This document shows positions 31,986 to 43,959 of a stretch of 64,000 nucleotides of DNA, piece by piece. The stretch lies in the NCBI GenBank assembly GCA_022701365.1, contig JAKUHH010000150.1, positions 248,001 through 312,000 on the forward strand. Reading direction: 5' to 3'. The stretch is from Mycocentrospora acerina (taxonomy: Eukaryota > Ascomycota > Dothideomycetes > Pleosporales). A program made the translations under genes and the position numbers. The notes under the pieces were generated by a model. It was given only the letters and a program-made list of their open reading frames with translations. It made no database searches and was not told the DNA's origin. How positions within the stretch are numbered: the first letter of the stretch is position 1; each line of letters begins with the position of its first letter.

Positions 31986-34494
31986 ATTTATGAAGCTATA
32001 CATTGACCCAACTTGGACACATTCTTATGATGATGCATATGCATGAGGTCTGCGCGGGAGATTACTACTCTTCCTCATACCATTAACCGATATGAAACAA
32101 CAGACTCTGGATTACCCACCCATATCTTGTAGAGTGAATTTACTAAACAAACAGACAGACAGGTGGTGGTGGTGGTAGTAGCATGCATGTGATTGCTAAA
32201 CTAAACAAAATTAAAATAAAAGCCTTCAGAGAGTACAAAAACTCTGCACGACTTGTATCCGTCTTCGTCTCTGCGCATCGTCATCAGGCAAAACCAGTCG
32301 TTGAATTTGCTATTGCATGAATGCAACCGAGAAACATTACTTGAGCAAAACAACTCCAGGTGCATTCGCAGTCGAGCTCTCTTATGTGCGCATCTGTACG
32401 CCAACCATTCATGTCGTAAGCGCCCCTCTGTTGTTGGAGCCGTGGCATAGCTAGTTGCTTGTATTGGGCCTCTGATGATTGTGAAGACCTGAACGTGGAC
32501 ATTGGTTCAACTTTTTGGGTGAGCTTTGGGTCCTGAGTTTGGCTTGAAATGGCTACGTCTGGGTTATTGCTGGGTTTATCTTGTTGTTGATCCTTGAGCA
32601 TCGTTTGCTGTTGGTCACTGACCATCGTTTGCTGTTGGTCACTGACCATTGCTTGCTGTTGGTCGTTGAGCATAGCTTTTCAAGGACGTTGGATGCTGAG
32701 TGTTTTATGGAACTTGTTACTAAAGGTGATGTTGTTGGTGTAAAAAACCTACCTTGCGGATCTGGCTTGATCCTTAAATAAGAGAGGAGGTAAAAATATC
32801 TGTTAGCTGAGCCACCTCCTCAGAAAATGTTACCACAGTTAAGGGGAACTGCTTCATAATCTTGGTTATGGACTGGCTAAAGTCGGAGCACCATGGTTTA
32901 TTTTACCCCTCAGAATATCACTTGTTAGATGAGACCATGGTTCCTAGGTCAACAACCATCATTTGAACTGCGCATGAAGGAGTCATTGGAAGCGTTTAGT
33001 ACCCTGAATGAGCTATCCAACCTGATCCATGGCTTTTGCATTGTGGATTTAGCGACATTTAAGAAGAGGACCACAGTCCCCCGAAAGTATAAACCATTTT
33101 CCAGTTCTCATGGCCTGGAGATTTATCAGCAAATTTTATTTTTTAATTATGACGACTTAAACCAATCCAAGAGAGCTCTCAAAACACCCACATGTGGGCA
33201 ATGGCTCGTACTTTGGGGAACGGGAGGGGGGTGCTCTCAGTAAACCGAAAAAGCGGGAAATACCTAAGCCCAAGAAAGGGTTCAAACTTCCAAGAAAAAA
33301 ATTTACAAAATATTAGGTTAAATTAATTCAGCATCTCTAGAAGCACAAAAAAATTGTTTATTACTACCCTAATGTGGTTTTGCACAGAATTGGAATGCTA
33401 GCGCACATGATTACTACTATTTTCAGTTAACCGAGAAAGAGGGTGATTCAGCGATTGCACAAATCTTGCGCACCCTGGGAGCGCAACGCGAAAACTGGCC
33501 TGTAGAATTGATTAGATGGGTAGCCAACGAAAAGAATAATACTGCATCGATCATGAAGGAGAAAACATGAGTAACTTTCAGTGTTAATAAAAAACCAACT
33601 GCTACTTGTAGCCAAATTAAGGATCAAAATCTGAGGCACCATTACTGGCCATGAAATTGAATTACCCGTCAAGAGAATGATAACAATGATAACAGTGTTG
33701 ACAATGAAGGTGATGTTGCTAACAATGATTTGGGTATCTACAGCACGTGGTTGCTCCCTCTGCTGGCTAGCAACACAACAACAACAAAATACCCCTCAGA
33801 ATGATGAATACATGCTTTTCTTCAGAACAAAAAAACTCACAAACGAAAAAATCTTGTATACGTATCGCAACCCTCTCAACAGAATCAGAACCAGAATCAG
33901 AATCAGAAGAACAAGAAGAGGAAGAGGAAGAAACACTTGCCCCAAAGCTCCTTCGGCACAGTCCATTCCCAACCATGATTAACAGGTGCCAGTACGCTAA
34001 ATGTCCAAATGCGCCTTCGCCCTACTGACCACTGACAATATAAATATATATCTCTCTGTACCATCCAGACATAAGAAAAAAGAGGTGACAACCTCGCACA
34101 CTATCCGTCCTTGTATGTGTAAACGTGGAAAAAGCTCTACTCAACCCAATCTCTAGAATTCGTCATTAATTACCTCCCACACACCCTACTCGACCTCTTG
34201 AAAATTTTGCCCTTTCAGCCACGCTATTCGCAAGTGTTCCATAACAAAGTCCAGTGCCTGTGCAGCTGCGGAGCCAAAGGTAGGTAGAGTAGGGCCAAAG
34301 ACAAGTCGGCGCCCATCATCGACAACAAATGTCCGGAAAAAATAACTCGGTCGAAAGCGTCCCTCACTTCCACAACCAATAAATATATATATAGTTTCGT
34401 CAAAGGTTTTGCTCAGTCCATGAGCCTGTCCATGCAATGTGACAACATATACCAATCCTACCGCCACAAATGTGAATCGTACAAATCCCGTCTA
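31986..34494. other. AT-rich accessory block with coding-like debris
   Basis: This stretch has lower GC than the flanking genes. It holds a 24-bp tandem repeat (32581-32672) and several short frames with natural-looking protein sequence but no intact gene. One at 32929-33243 contains LEAFSTLNELSNLIHGFCIVD, and another near 33428-33570 contains ENWPVELIRWVANEKNN. It looks like decayed mobile or duplicated DNA, but I could not match it to a named element. The right edge should include the 3' UTR of the reductase-like gene. Confidence 0.45.
32581..32672 (-). repeat. 24-bp tandem repeat encoding DQQQ units
   Basis: Three to four imperfect copies of a 24-bp unit containing GCTGTTGGTC. On the minus strand, from an ATG at 32673, they encode DQQQ-TMVS repeats in a 129-codon frame (32284-32673) with no domain. 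Confidence 0.8.
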
Positions 34495-37193
34495 TTACCG
34501 AACGCCAAATGCAGGACGCGGTCCCAGGCTACTCTGGCTGCTGTGCGCAGAGTTTTCAGAGTCTAGTTTCGCACTGGCGCCGCTATCACCACTTTCCGCG
34601 CTAGCACTCGCACTTCCAGTCAGACTTTTAGGACGAGACTTGGGCGGGTAAAGAGTGCTCACCCCGGCGTGTTGTTCAACTTGTTGCGGTGCCACTGCGT
34701 TTCCGAGTCCCGGAGGATGTCTTGGGACAGGCTGTCGCATCCCAGGGGGTGACGGACGTCCGTTGGGCGACATGCCATTTGGTGGCATCCCGTTCGGTGG
34801 CATCCCGTTTGGAGGCATCCCGTTGGGACCGTAGCTGTTTGGCGGCGACGGACGACCCATTGGCCTAGGGCCAGGACTGAGGGCATTGCCCGGTGATGCA
34901 CTTGTGCGACGGCTCATAGAAGGATAGGCACCGCCATAGGTTCCGTTTGCTTGAATCTCATCTAAACGACCTGCAGTCAGTGAGTTGGTTCTCGATTGCG
35001 CGCCTATAGTGCCGCGATCGACATCTCCGTATCGGTTCGACGAATAGCCCATCAGAGGGTTATTCATGATGGAATCGTGAAGACCCGGGACATCTGCCAT
35101 CAGTCTTGCGCTGGTACGGTTCTTATTCATACCAGGACGCGAGAATGGGTTTCTTGATCGTCCGTTGCCGCCAGCACCGTATGACGCCAACTCAGGGTTC
35201 TTGCGAATTTGGCTGGCGCTAGGGGCTTTTCTATTGCGGCGGGATGTGACACTCATCATGTCAAAATTATCAGGATCAATGGCTGGCCCGGATGCACGGC
35301 CTCCCATTGGGTCAAAGTAGTCGTCTTCGTCGTCATCGTCGTCGTATCCACCCATCGAGGGAGGTGGCGGAGGTCGGCCTCGAGGCCCAGCTCCAGGTCC
35401 AGGCATAGGTCCTCGGCGCATGTTCATCTCTTGCTCTCTGAGCTGCAGCTCCCTCTGTCTCAGCATCAGCTCTCTTTCACGGAGAGCGAGGCTGCTAGAG
35501 GAGTTTCCGGCACCCTCAAGATTCCCGTTAGGGGCTCCGCCCTCGATGGCATCGTCGTAGAGCATTAGATGTGAGAATTCCTCGAGGTTATCTCCCTCTA
35601 AAGACGAGCGACGCTGGCCGTTGGGGGCGCTGTGCATTCTTGGGGGGTAGCCGTTCATAGGGCCTCCATTCATCGGACCTGGAGGTGGGCCTCGACGCAT
35701 CATTGGTGGCCCTCCATTGATGGAGGGGGCACGGCTCCCCGGACGAGGTCCACCCTTTATGGAACCATTGCCATTCATCATGGATCCTGGTCCACCTTGG
35801 CTAGGAGGTCCTCGTGGCAGCGGTGCCGACGCAAGCCTAGAAGGTGGAGGTGGGTGTCCCAAATGCGAGGGCGCAGATCCTGGGATAGCAGCTGGTCGGT
35901 TTCGGTTTGCGATATTGAGATGGCGGAGGGCGGCGTATAGGGTTTCAATTCGAGGAACTGAGACATTGGCTTCTAATGCCAATTTCAGAGGTGATCCGAG
36001 GTATGTTTCTATTTCCATAGGACGCTTAGCTTCAAAATCCATCCACATGGTACTGTTAGTCTCTTGTGGTTGTGTCATCTGGCGAATTGTTGTTTCCCGG
36101 AAGTCGTCAGGGAACGAACAATCTTGGGCTCGAGCAAGCGCAAGGAGTTCGTCAACAACACCAGTAATGAGGGCGCGAACACCGACTTTTTCTATCAATT
36201 CTGCGTGATTGGGTGTTTCAAAGAGAACGCTGGCTGGTTGGAAGGCAATCGGACTGTGGAGTGTCAGATAATATCTAAAAGTGAGAAGATGGAGAACCTA
36301 CCCAATCATGCGCTCGTACTGCTGCTGGCGAATGTTGGTAGAAACCTGGCAGTCAACCTGACCTGAGCCCAATGTCATAGCAAGAGCCTCTGCCATGTCT
36401 GACTGAATTTGTGCTGGGATGGCAGGGTTCTTGTTTGCAGGTCCAACCCAGATGTTGGTTGCTCCCTTGTGTTCAAACTCGCTTGCACCAAGCTGCAAGA
36501 TCTCTGCCCCAGATACCAACGAGAGCACCACGTTTGTGGGGAAACGCTGCTCTAGATACGACTCGACGCCGAGACTGTGTGTGGTATTCATGAGGATGCA
36601 TGTGTGCTGAGGAGATACGACCGACTCAATGATGTTGGCGATATCGTAAACATCAGGCAGAGCCTTTACGCAGAGGAGGACGTAGTCAAAGGGTTGTTTG
36701 GAAGCATTGGCAGCATCTTCGGGTGTTCTGACGACTAGAGGTGATATTAGCGTAGTCTCGGGTAAAGCTGAGAGGCTTGGGACGTACCAGAGTATGGCTT
36801 GAATCTCTCGTTGCCATACAAAGCAGATCTGGAGGGTGGTTAGCTGTCTGGCATGCTATGGCGACTGAGCATCTTACTTGAAGGAGATGCCGTATTGGGC
36901 AACACTCTCATAGCCTGACTTCCAAACCAGTGTGACATCGCAGGCGTTTGTCGCCTGTAAGCGCCACGATAAGAAGGCCGAGACGGCGTTTCCGCCCACT
37001 ACAAAGAGTCAGCACCGAGGCGTCAAGGGGATATCAGCATTGGGGCTCGCGGCAACAAGCAGCATGCACACAAGAGCTGGGACTGCGACTAAGTGGAGAG
37101 GGCTTGAGGAAGCTGCTCTCCATTGCAGCGTGACAGTGTGCTCTAGAATGACGTACCTGACAGAATTCGCAGTCTGGGAACAGCGGGAGCCAT
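34495..37193 (-). CDS. ketopantoate-reductase-like protein with long disordered tail
   Basis: Five minus-strand exons (37193-37157, 36998-36878, 36828-36788, 36734-36302, 36253-34495) give 796 aa, with all junctions restoring the fold. Residues 1-330 follow the ApbA/PanE plan: Rossmann start RILSVGGNAVSAFLSW, then FDYVLLCVKALPDV, NTTHSLGVESYL and the C-terminal helical domain with STMWMDFEAKRPMEIETYLG. In true ketopantoate reductases the second domain carries a catalytic Lys; the matching segment here reads QYERMIGPIAFQPASVL, with Arg, so pantoate synthesis is doubtful. Residues 330-796 are disordered, rich in Pro, Gly, Asn and Met, with an Arg/Glu coiled stretch, an Asp run and four PPNGM-type repeats. 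It is probably an NADP-binding protein of unknown substrate. The 3' exon is 1.76 kb. Confidence 0.85.
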
Positions 37194-38800
37194 GTCGGAC
37201 GCTGGACTACGTGTTGTTGTCGTAGTTTTTTTTTTTGTTGTTGTTGGGAGATGGCGGCGCGGGACGGGAGCCAAAAAGTTGGCAGTATCCTGCAAGCCGC
37301 GTTGCGAGGGCGCGTGTTGGGCCGGCGTGTGGACGAGCGGCGGCGGAGGGAATTTGGATTAAGATGGAGAGCGGAAACGAGCGTGCGGTGAGCAAGTGCT
37401 GTTCACTGGGGCGACATGGAACGCGCTGGCAGTGAGGTAGTGTGGCAGTCTGGCAGTCTGGCAGTGAGAGGCACAACAAGGCAGTCGCAGTCGGCGCAGC
37501 TGCAGATGCAAATGCAAATGCAAATGCAGACAATGGCGCGGGCTCGGGGAGCTGCGAGGGCGAATACGCAGAGGGGGAAGGAGCGCACAGCAGCGGGCAG
37601 GCGCTGGCAGGGAGGCGCGGCAGGCAATAAGCTTCAAGAATGGTGGATGAGGTGCAGAGGGAGGGAGGGCAGCGCGGAGCAGCGCGGAGGCTGAGCAGAG
37701 TTGGAGGGTTGATGCGTTGCGCTGCTTGCCAGAGCTTGCGTGCTGGCTTGCTTGCTGGCTCGATATCCCGTTTTCTCAAGGGGCTAGTGCATTACCCAGA
37801 GCAGGCCTGCACTTATCGCTGCGACGCCTGCCAGACCCATCACCGACTCAACATGGCGGGGCCGTGCTTGGAATGGACGTCGTCATTGCGGCTGCATTGC
37901 GCCCATGCCTGCCGCTGCACCTCGTCGACACAGCGACGGCCATGGAATACGCGTAACCAGCGAGTCCTTGGACTTGTCTGCACTCGCCGTCACCCAGAAA
38001 CATCTCAACAGCCAAAACATGCAACGGGAGACGCGTTTCGGCGCCGGTCTGAAATTGTCCACTGCAGGCCCTGTCAAGTTCGCGCCGTGGCGCCGGGGCA
38101 TCAATGGAGATCCGCATCATCGCATTTGGCCAACCTGCAGAAGATCCAAGCCGCTCCTATCATGGGAATTGCTGCTGCAAACACGATGCGTCTTTGCCGG
38201 CTGTCCCGCGTCCACCACGGCTGCTTTGGCCCAGTAGCAGTCGCGTCCCAGCTGCCTGCATCTCCTGCCTCTCCTGCCGTCCGTCTGGTGTGCAGCAACC
38301 GCGCAAGCTCAACAGCATGCCAATAGCCAATGACAAAAATTCATCGAACCAGGTCCACTCCTCTGACGTCGTTGAGCGCTCGCCCACCCCGAGCGCATCC
38401 GGCTAGACACGTCTTCTGCACACGAAACGTTCTTCACGGGCGCGAAATGAGGAAATGAGGGCTCGTGCACGACCTGTCCATTTCGAATCCTCACACTCAG
38501 CCCTCAGCCACACAGCCTGAAAACGGTCGGAGGAGGCTGTGTTCCGTCTCCGGCGAGGCCGCCGTTCTAATCTGGAGCCCTGTCGCTGTCAGCTCAGCAC
38601 AATACTGCACTGCACAGCCTCTACAACTGCCGCCTGGAACCCCAGGCATGCAGCGCCCCTTTCAATTGGCTTCATTGATCGCTGCAAAAATGGTACGTTT
38701 GCTTGGAGCTTGTTCAGTCAATATCTGACGTTCTGGGTCTGGCCGGCTTGAATCGTGTACCGAGCTCGAGCCTCGAGTCACCGCTCCGACGTGAAAGCTT
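37194..38800. other. GC-rich upstream region of the reductase-like gene
   Basis: No supported gene. Overlapping short frames occur on both strands, and there is a short hexamer run near 37505-37530 (TGCAAA units). It is probably promoter DNA. Confidence 0.45.
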
Positions 38801-40190
38801 ACAAAATCATTGCCTACAGAGACTTCCGTCTTTTCGTTAGGCAAGCACCCTCACATGCAACATGACTTGAGCCGTAGATAGATCGCCAGGTCACGCCTCC
38901 CGAGCCTATCAAGACCGTCCTGATCGCTGTTAGGCCCCTGCCAACTGCAGCCAAAATTGCATGATATATCAAGCCGGAAAATTCGCCAAGCCTCATCAAC
39001 TTCAGTACGCTTTATAAATATCGATAGCACAATTGTGTTTCATATGTCTTCCTAGTTTATCTAGTTGTGCGCGTTTCTCTGCACGTAGAGACTTGCTTCT
39101 GCGCCACTGTCTCATCAGGTCCACATCAAATGAGAATCTGTCCCACGTCGATCGTTCCTTGCTTTTAGCATCTGTCTCATCTCCCTGCACCAGGTGATGC
39201 ACCCGATCCTCGCATCTGTTCATTTTCCATGTTTGGTTTCTTTGCACTTTGCTTTTTTCGTGCCGTGGTTTGGAGATCCGCTTTTTACACACTCTAGAAA
39301 CTTTCTATCCCCCTTTTACTGCCCCTGCCTGGTCGTCGCAGACGCGTGGAAACCCACACATATGACAGCGGGAAATCACGCGTGAACGCGTTGACAGCAG
39401 ATCAATCTCAGATCCCAACTGAAGATCGCTCAACAACAACGTTGACAACCAAGGACGATCAGTCCCAGTGCATGTTACAGAACCGTTTATGAGACCCTTC
39501 CCAGATCGATTCCCGCTAGAATAAATCTGCCGAGCGACTTTGCGGCAAACGTTCACTTCTCTGGTAAACTGGTACACTTCTGATATTCCACGCGAGTGCT
39601 CTGATCTTTTCGTCATACAAATTGACAAAAAGAGACTAACTGCACAGCTATCGAAATGTACCCTTGTCATTTAATAGTCTCAATATCCGTCACGTCAACT
39701 TCGACTCTACTAAGCCATCTCAAAGTAACTTCCAGTATGCATCATATTCCAATCACTCATAATATCACTAACAAAGTCCTCGCGCTCTCCTTTGGGCGCC
39801 TCTAAAACGCCTCAATGCCCCTTTCAAGCGAATGATACGATACTCTTGCGGCTAAATTACATCGTGTCGGTCGCTCATTGGCTTCACATCAGGAGTACAC
39901 CGCGAGATGGGTTTCTGGTATCATAAATGATTCACAGACATGATGCACAATTGCAATGCTATCTGGCTTGGATGTATTGCTGCCCGACGTGATTGGGAGA
40001 CCTCTCTCCTCTATACTGCAAAAGCCCTGCTTGGCTTCCCGCTGACCGTATGTTCACCTTTGGTTTTATTGTAAAAACTTTCCTCGCAGCTCTCATCCCC
40101 ATGCGTGGGCGAGGCTGAGAGGGCGACTTTTCATCAGATGCAAGGTGAGGTGAATGTCTACACAACGTTGACAATGACACCTTGTACACA

Positions 40191-40286
40191 CTAGCGGGTT
40201 CTGCTGGAAGCACCGAATCAATAGACGGAGGAAGATGGCTAGCGAATTTTGCTGGAAACAATGAATCAATAGATGAAGAGAGATAA
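40191..40286 (-). repeat. two-copy 48-bp tandem duplication
   Basis: Copies at 40191-40238 and 40239-40286 differ mostly by G-A and C-T changes. The unit is 16 codons long and in phase in the minus-strand frame 39959-40324, where it encodes SIDSLFPAKFAS-like and SIDSVLPAEPAS-like segments. Confidence 0.8.
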
Positions 40287-42203
40287 CGGGCAATGTTTAA
40301 TTTCATTTCCGCACGGCCAGACATACCCAGCTGAACGGTTTCAATAGAAGCCTAACATCAAAGCTAATACTCGGAGAGCGTGGTCTAGAGTAGGTAGGCG
40401 AGTAAATATTGTATATTTGCTTTTTCTTGGGCTAGTTTTGAGGAGGTTGAAGAAGGGGAACATGAAGCGCATGCATGTACAAGATGGCATGGACTTGTCT
40501 CAAGGAGAGCAGCTGAAAGCCATGATGTTTAGAAATGTGAAACTTTGAAGCTAGCCGTCTTGCTTATCATGCGTCATCTTAGTGTAATTGCCCGTCTTCG
40601 TACAGTCGGACTTGGCAAACGCAAGAGACTCACTCTCTTTAAAGTGCAATGTAACAATTTGCTTACCCGTATTGCTTAAATTGTTATTTTATTCTATAGT
40701 TCCCATTGTTTCACGCCCGCGGTGTGCGATGCAGAACGTGATGAGATGAAGACGACGATGAGACGACCACAAACAACTAGAAATGCATGGTACAACATCA
40801 ACACTCCGTGGCCTTTCTCATGGCATAGACACACCTTGATATCAACACCTAAATAATGCAAAAGTATTCGATTATCCACCAATACATTCCAAACTCACAT
40901 TGCCTGCAAGAGATACGAAGAGAGAGAGAGAGTGTGTGTATGTGTGTGTGCGCGCGTGTGTGGTACACAGCTCAACAATTCACGTCCTCGCTTACGCGTT
41001 CCCCCGCTTCCCGTCCGTCCATCCACCCAGTACTCCGGAACCAATCGGGTAGATCGTTTGGTTGGCAGCTGCAGATCGGGGGGAGGGATCTTGGTATCAA
41101 CATCCGCCGGGATGATTCGTGTTACGGAATGGACGACGGTTGTCCCGCGGGGACGAACGAGCAAGGTTATTTGTTTGGTTCATGCGTCGTCATGTCTGGG
41201 TTCGCGCAAGATAGCGACGGCAAGGTAAGCAAGGCGGACTTAATCTGGTTCACCTAAACTTTGTTTGTGTCACGTCGCCCCCTTGCTCTCTGCTCTTGCT
41301 TTAGACCGTTTCCGCTGAACCCATAGAGAAGATGTTCTAGCAGGGTTGGTCTTGTGTGTTTAGTGCTTAGGATTCGAGATTGAAACTTTGCTGCGATACG
41401 ATGGTGCGATGTCGCTTATCGATGGGCAGCGTTGGAGATTGGCTGGTTCTCCTCGGTTCTTGCCTTCATTCCAGATATCCTTGTCAGGTTGCAACCTTGC
41501 AGATGATGGATAGTGTTCCCTCCATAATACAGTCTTTTTATACACCAACCCGTATAAAGGGAGGCGTGAAAACTTGTTCGGTGTTGAGGTCACATCATCT
41601 TCTTTTGATTAAAGAAAGTATGTTGACTCAACATTAGGGAATATGCCCGACTGAATCTCAGCATAATGAGTGCTCGTGTACAAGTGCGAAATGCCGACAA
41701 AGGAAGCTGTCTTCAAGATGCTACGGATCTGCCAGATGTTTGATCACTCTTACCTTCAAAGTATGTGTCGATACACGATGGGAAGCGATGCATTGAATGA
41801 TCCTGTCCATGGTTCCAGCTAGGCGCTGCTTTCTCTCTTTCTTGACTTTGCTCAGCCATGAAACCAAAACACTGCGTCTACATATCTTACTCGTTTTGTA
41901 ACGTTTCGACCACTTCACTGCTTTCCCTTCCAGATTATAGGTTCAACGCAATTTTGAGACAGTAACAGTCAGAGGACTCGGCTCCAGAAACATACTCATC
42001 CAGTGTATACTCCAGTCACGTCGATCACACTGACTTTGCCTGTTCACATGATTATTCTTTCACCATGCTGATAGTAAAGACGCTATATACTGTTAGTCCA
42101 AGACCTTCGGCCGTGGCCTTAAAACATATCAGCTGAGATAGCCAAGTCGGCGTCGCCACTACCTATCATGGTCCTCTTCGCACCCTCTACTGTAAATCAC
42201 AAC

Positions 42204-42205
<2 letters not shown>

Positions 42206-42235
<30 letters not shown>

Positions 42236-42294
42236 AAGAAGAAGAAGAAGAAGAAGAAGAAGAAGAAGAAGAAGAAGAAGAAGAAGAAGAAGAA
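42206..42294 (+). repeat. (AAG)n microsatellite
   Basis: About 30 uninterrupted AAG units. Confidence 0.97.
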
Positions 42295-42599
42295 CTTGGA
42301 AACCTATGACGGGAGAAGCCGGATCAGAAAGATTGATAGTCTATGATTTGCCCTCTGTTTGGCCTATTTCTAGGCTTAGTTGGTCTCCTTATTTGAAAAG
42401 GTATCCGAAAGATCGAGGTGCATAAATACTGCCAAGTATCCAGTGACAACTTCACTTCCTAGAATGATCAGATCTAGACGAAAGAGGTCGAAGTTGGTGG
42501 TTTTTGGTGAGCAATCAGATTTCCTGACCAACTTCAAGTTTGGTTGTGAGTACAGTGGCTTGTCGACAACAGCAATACTATCGGTCATCGCAACAGTGG

Positions 42600-43470
42600 C
42601 TGCACAGGCATCAAAATATTCTGAGTGTGTCATTGTGACCGATAACACAAACGGTACCATCGATAACCCAGTCAAGTCCGGCCGTGTCAACAAAACTTGG
42701 TGGTTTAATCAAGTTTGGCCGCATCAAAGTGGAGGCCAAACTTCTAGAAGAAGACTAGTTGTGAGCTGTGATTTGAATGATGCCAAATGATAGTATATAT
42801 GGAGACTGACCTCGCTCTGACGAAACTGACATCGCGAATCACGAGGCAACAACAGGAGGTATGTGCAGGGCAGGAACAATATCGTCAGTAGTGCATTAGA
42901 CTTTGGCCCGGATATGAACAATGACGGATGGTGAGTCAACCACATCAAGCGAAAAGCTCTTCATACCAAAAATATCAAGGGCTACAACATATTTGGCGTA
43001 AGGGTTCGCATCACATCCTTACTTCTCCCGTCTTGTTATCACAATTTAATCCAACTCTCAGTGGACCAAAATTTACACCTACACATATTTCAACATACGG
43101 CTCTACCGAGTTCTATTTATGCACTTTGACAAAAACTTCTGGACATTTTGTAAATTATCTCTAACTGATCAAGGTAGCCCGCAGATGGGAAATCCATGGG
43201 CTGTCATAGGAAGCAATGCCCCGCCCTTTGATCAAGACTTCAATCTTGTTATCAGTTTGGCATTCGGCTCCACGAACGTTTGGTTCAAGGATGGAAAGTC
43301 AGGGAAACCGTAGATCGACAGAGATCCGGTGGCGAAGAAGTACTTCTGGCAGGCTAGAGATCGATGGTATCCTACTTGGGAGAAAAACAGTGGTATGCAG
43401 ATCAAGAGTGTCAAGATGTGGCAGCAAAGAGGGCACAATGAGTGTGATGCAGAAGAACGACGTTTTATTG
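42600..43470 (+). pseudogene. dead glycoside hydrolase family 16 (beta-glucanase-like) gene
   Basis: Across several frames the plus strand keeps the GH16 landmarks in order: NPVKSGRVN near 42667, FGRIKVEAKL, MMPNDSIYGD followed by PRSDETDIANHE (the ExDxxE catalytic motif region), GRNNIVSSALDFGPDMNNDGW, HFDKNFWTF, NPWAVIGSNAPPFDQDFN, STNVWFKDG, then FWQARDRWYPTWE and MQIKSVKMW. GH16 laminarinases cleave beta-1,3-glucans and are usually secreted. Stops stand where the family has Trp: 42756, 42762, 42774, 42807, 42932 and 43311. The phase also shifts between 42809 and 42932 and again before about 43090. TGG to TAG or TGA is what G-to-A mutation such as RIP gives. Any N-terminus before about 42600 is too eroded to define. 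Confidence 0.85.
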
Positions 43471-43959
43471 ATTAGAGTGAATGTGTGGCGGAACAGCGTT
43501 ACTATTGAGCACACTAGCAGGATGTCTTGTCTTGGTGTAACGTGTTACTACATCACCATAGTAGAGTATTGCTCAGGGTGTTGCAATGCATGGATTCTTG
43601 CGTAGACGAATTTGTACCGTAGAGCACTTTTGACACGGAGGCAATTCATATTCTTAGATATTAGTGATGGAAAGTTATAGTAGGGCGTTCAAATAGACAT
43701 CTCGAGGATATTGGTCAAGTCCATATTAGCGCTATGATCGACCGGGTTACCATATCGAGATAACCCCTCTATGAGTAATAATTCAACGTCCGTCACCCCA
43801 ATCGTCGATAACGAAACACACTTTTCCTAAGGAAATTCTTTGAAGCTGCATCTATTTAGCTGCGAAGTCACGCTATCATCTAACGATACTTCATTCGACT
43901 CGTACCGCCACCTTGCGAAAGCTCCGACCACTGCCAATTCCTCAGCATTAATCCCAAAC
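43471..43959. other. upstream region of the D-threonine-aldolase-like gene
   Basis: No gene supported. The frame of the downstream enzyme is open back to 43840, but only from a TTG, and that part does not resemble the family. Confidence 0.5.

Larger units (their letters stand above)
38801..42599. other. AT-rich stretch with orphan frames and repeats
   Basis: No gene can be named. Two minus-strand frames at 39305-39670 and 39002-39304 are in the same phase and separated by a single TAG. A minus-strand 121-codon frame at 39959-40324 contains a 48-bp tandem duplication. (GA)n/(TG)n runs lie at about 40919-40962 and an (AAG)n array at 42206-42294. The composition fits accessory or decayed DNA. 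Confidence 0.45.

Noticed and set aside
40856..41257. 133-codon plus-strand frame over a GA/TG repeat
   Set aside because: The middle is repeat-encoded (Cys-Val-Cys) and an antisense frame of similar length covers the same DNA; no domain is seen.
43840..43959. N-terminal extension of the D-threonine-aldolase-like enzyme
   Set aside because: Only a TTG start is available and the family begins at the MPYAPEVGDD segment.
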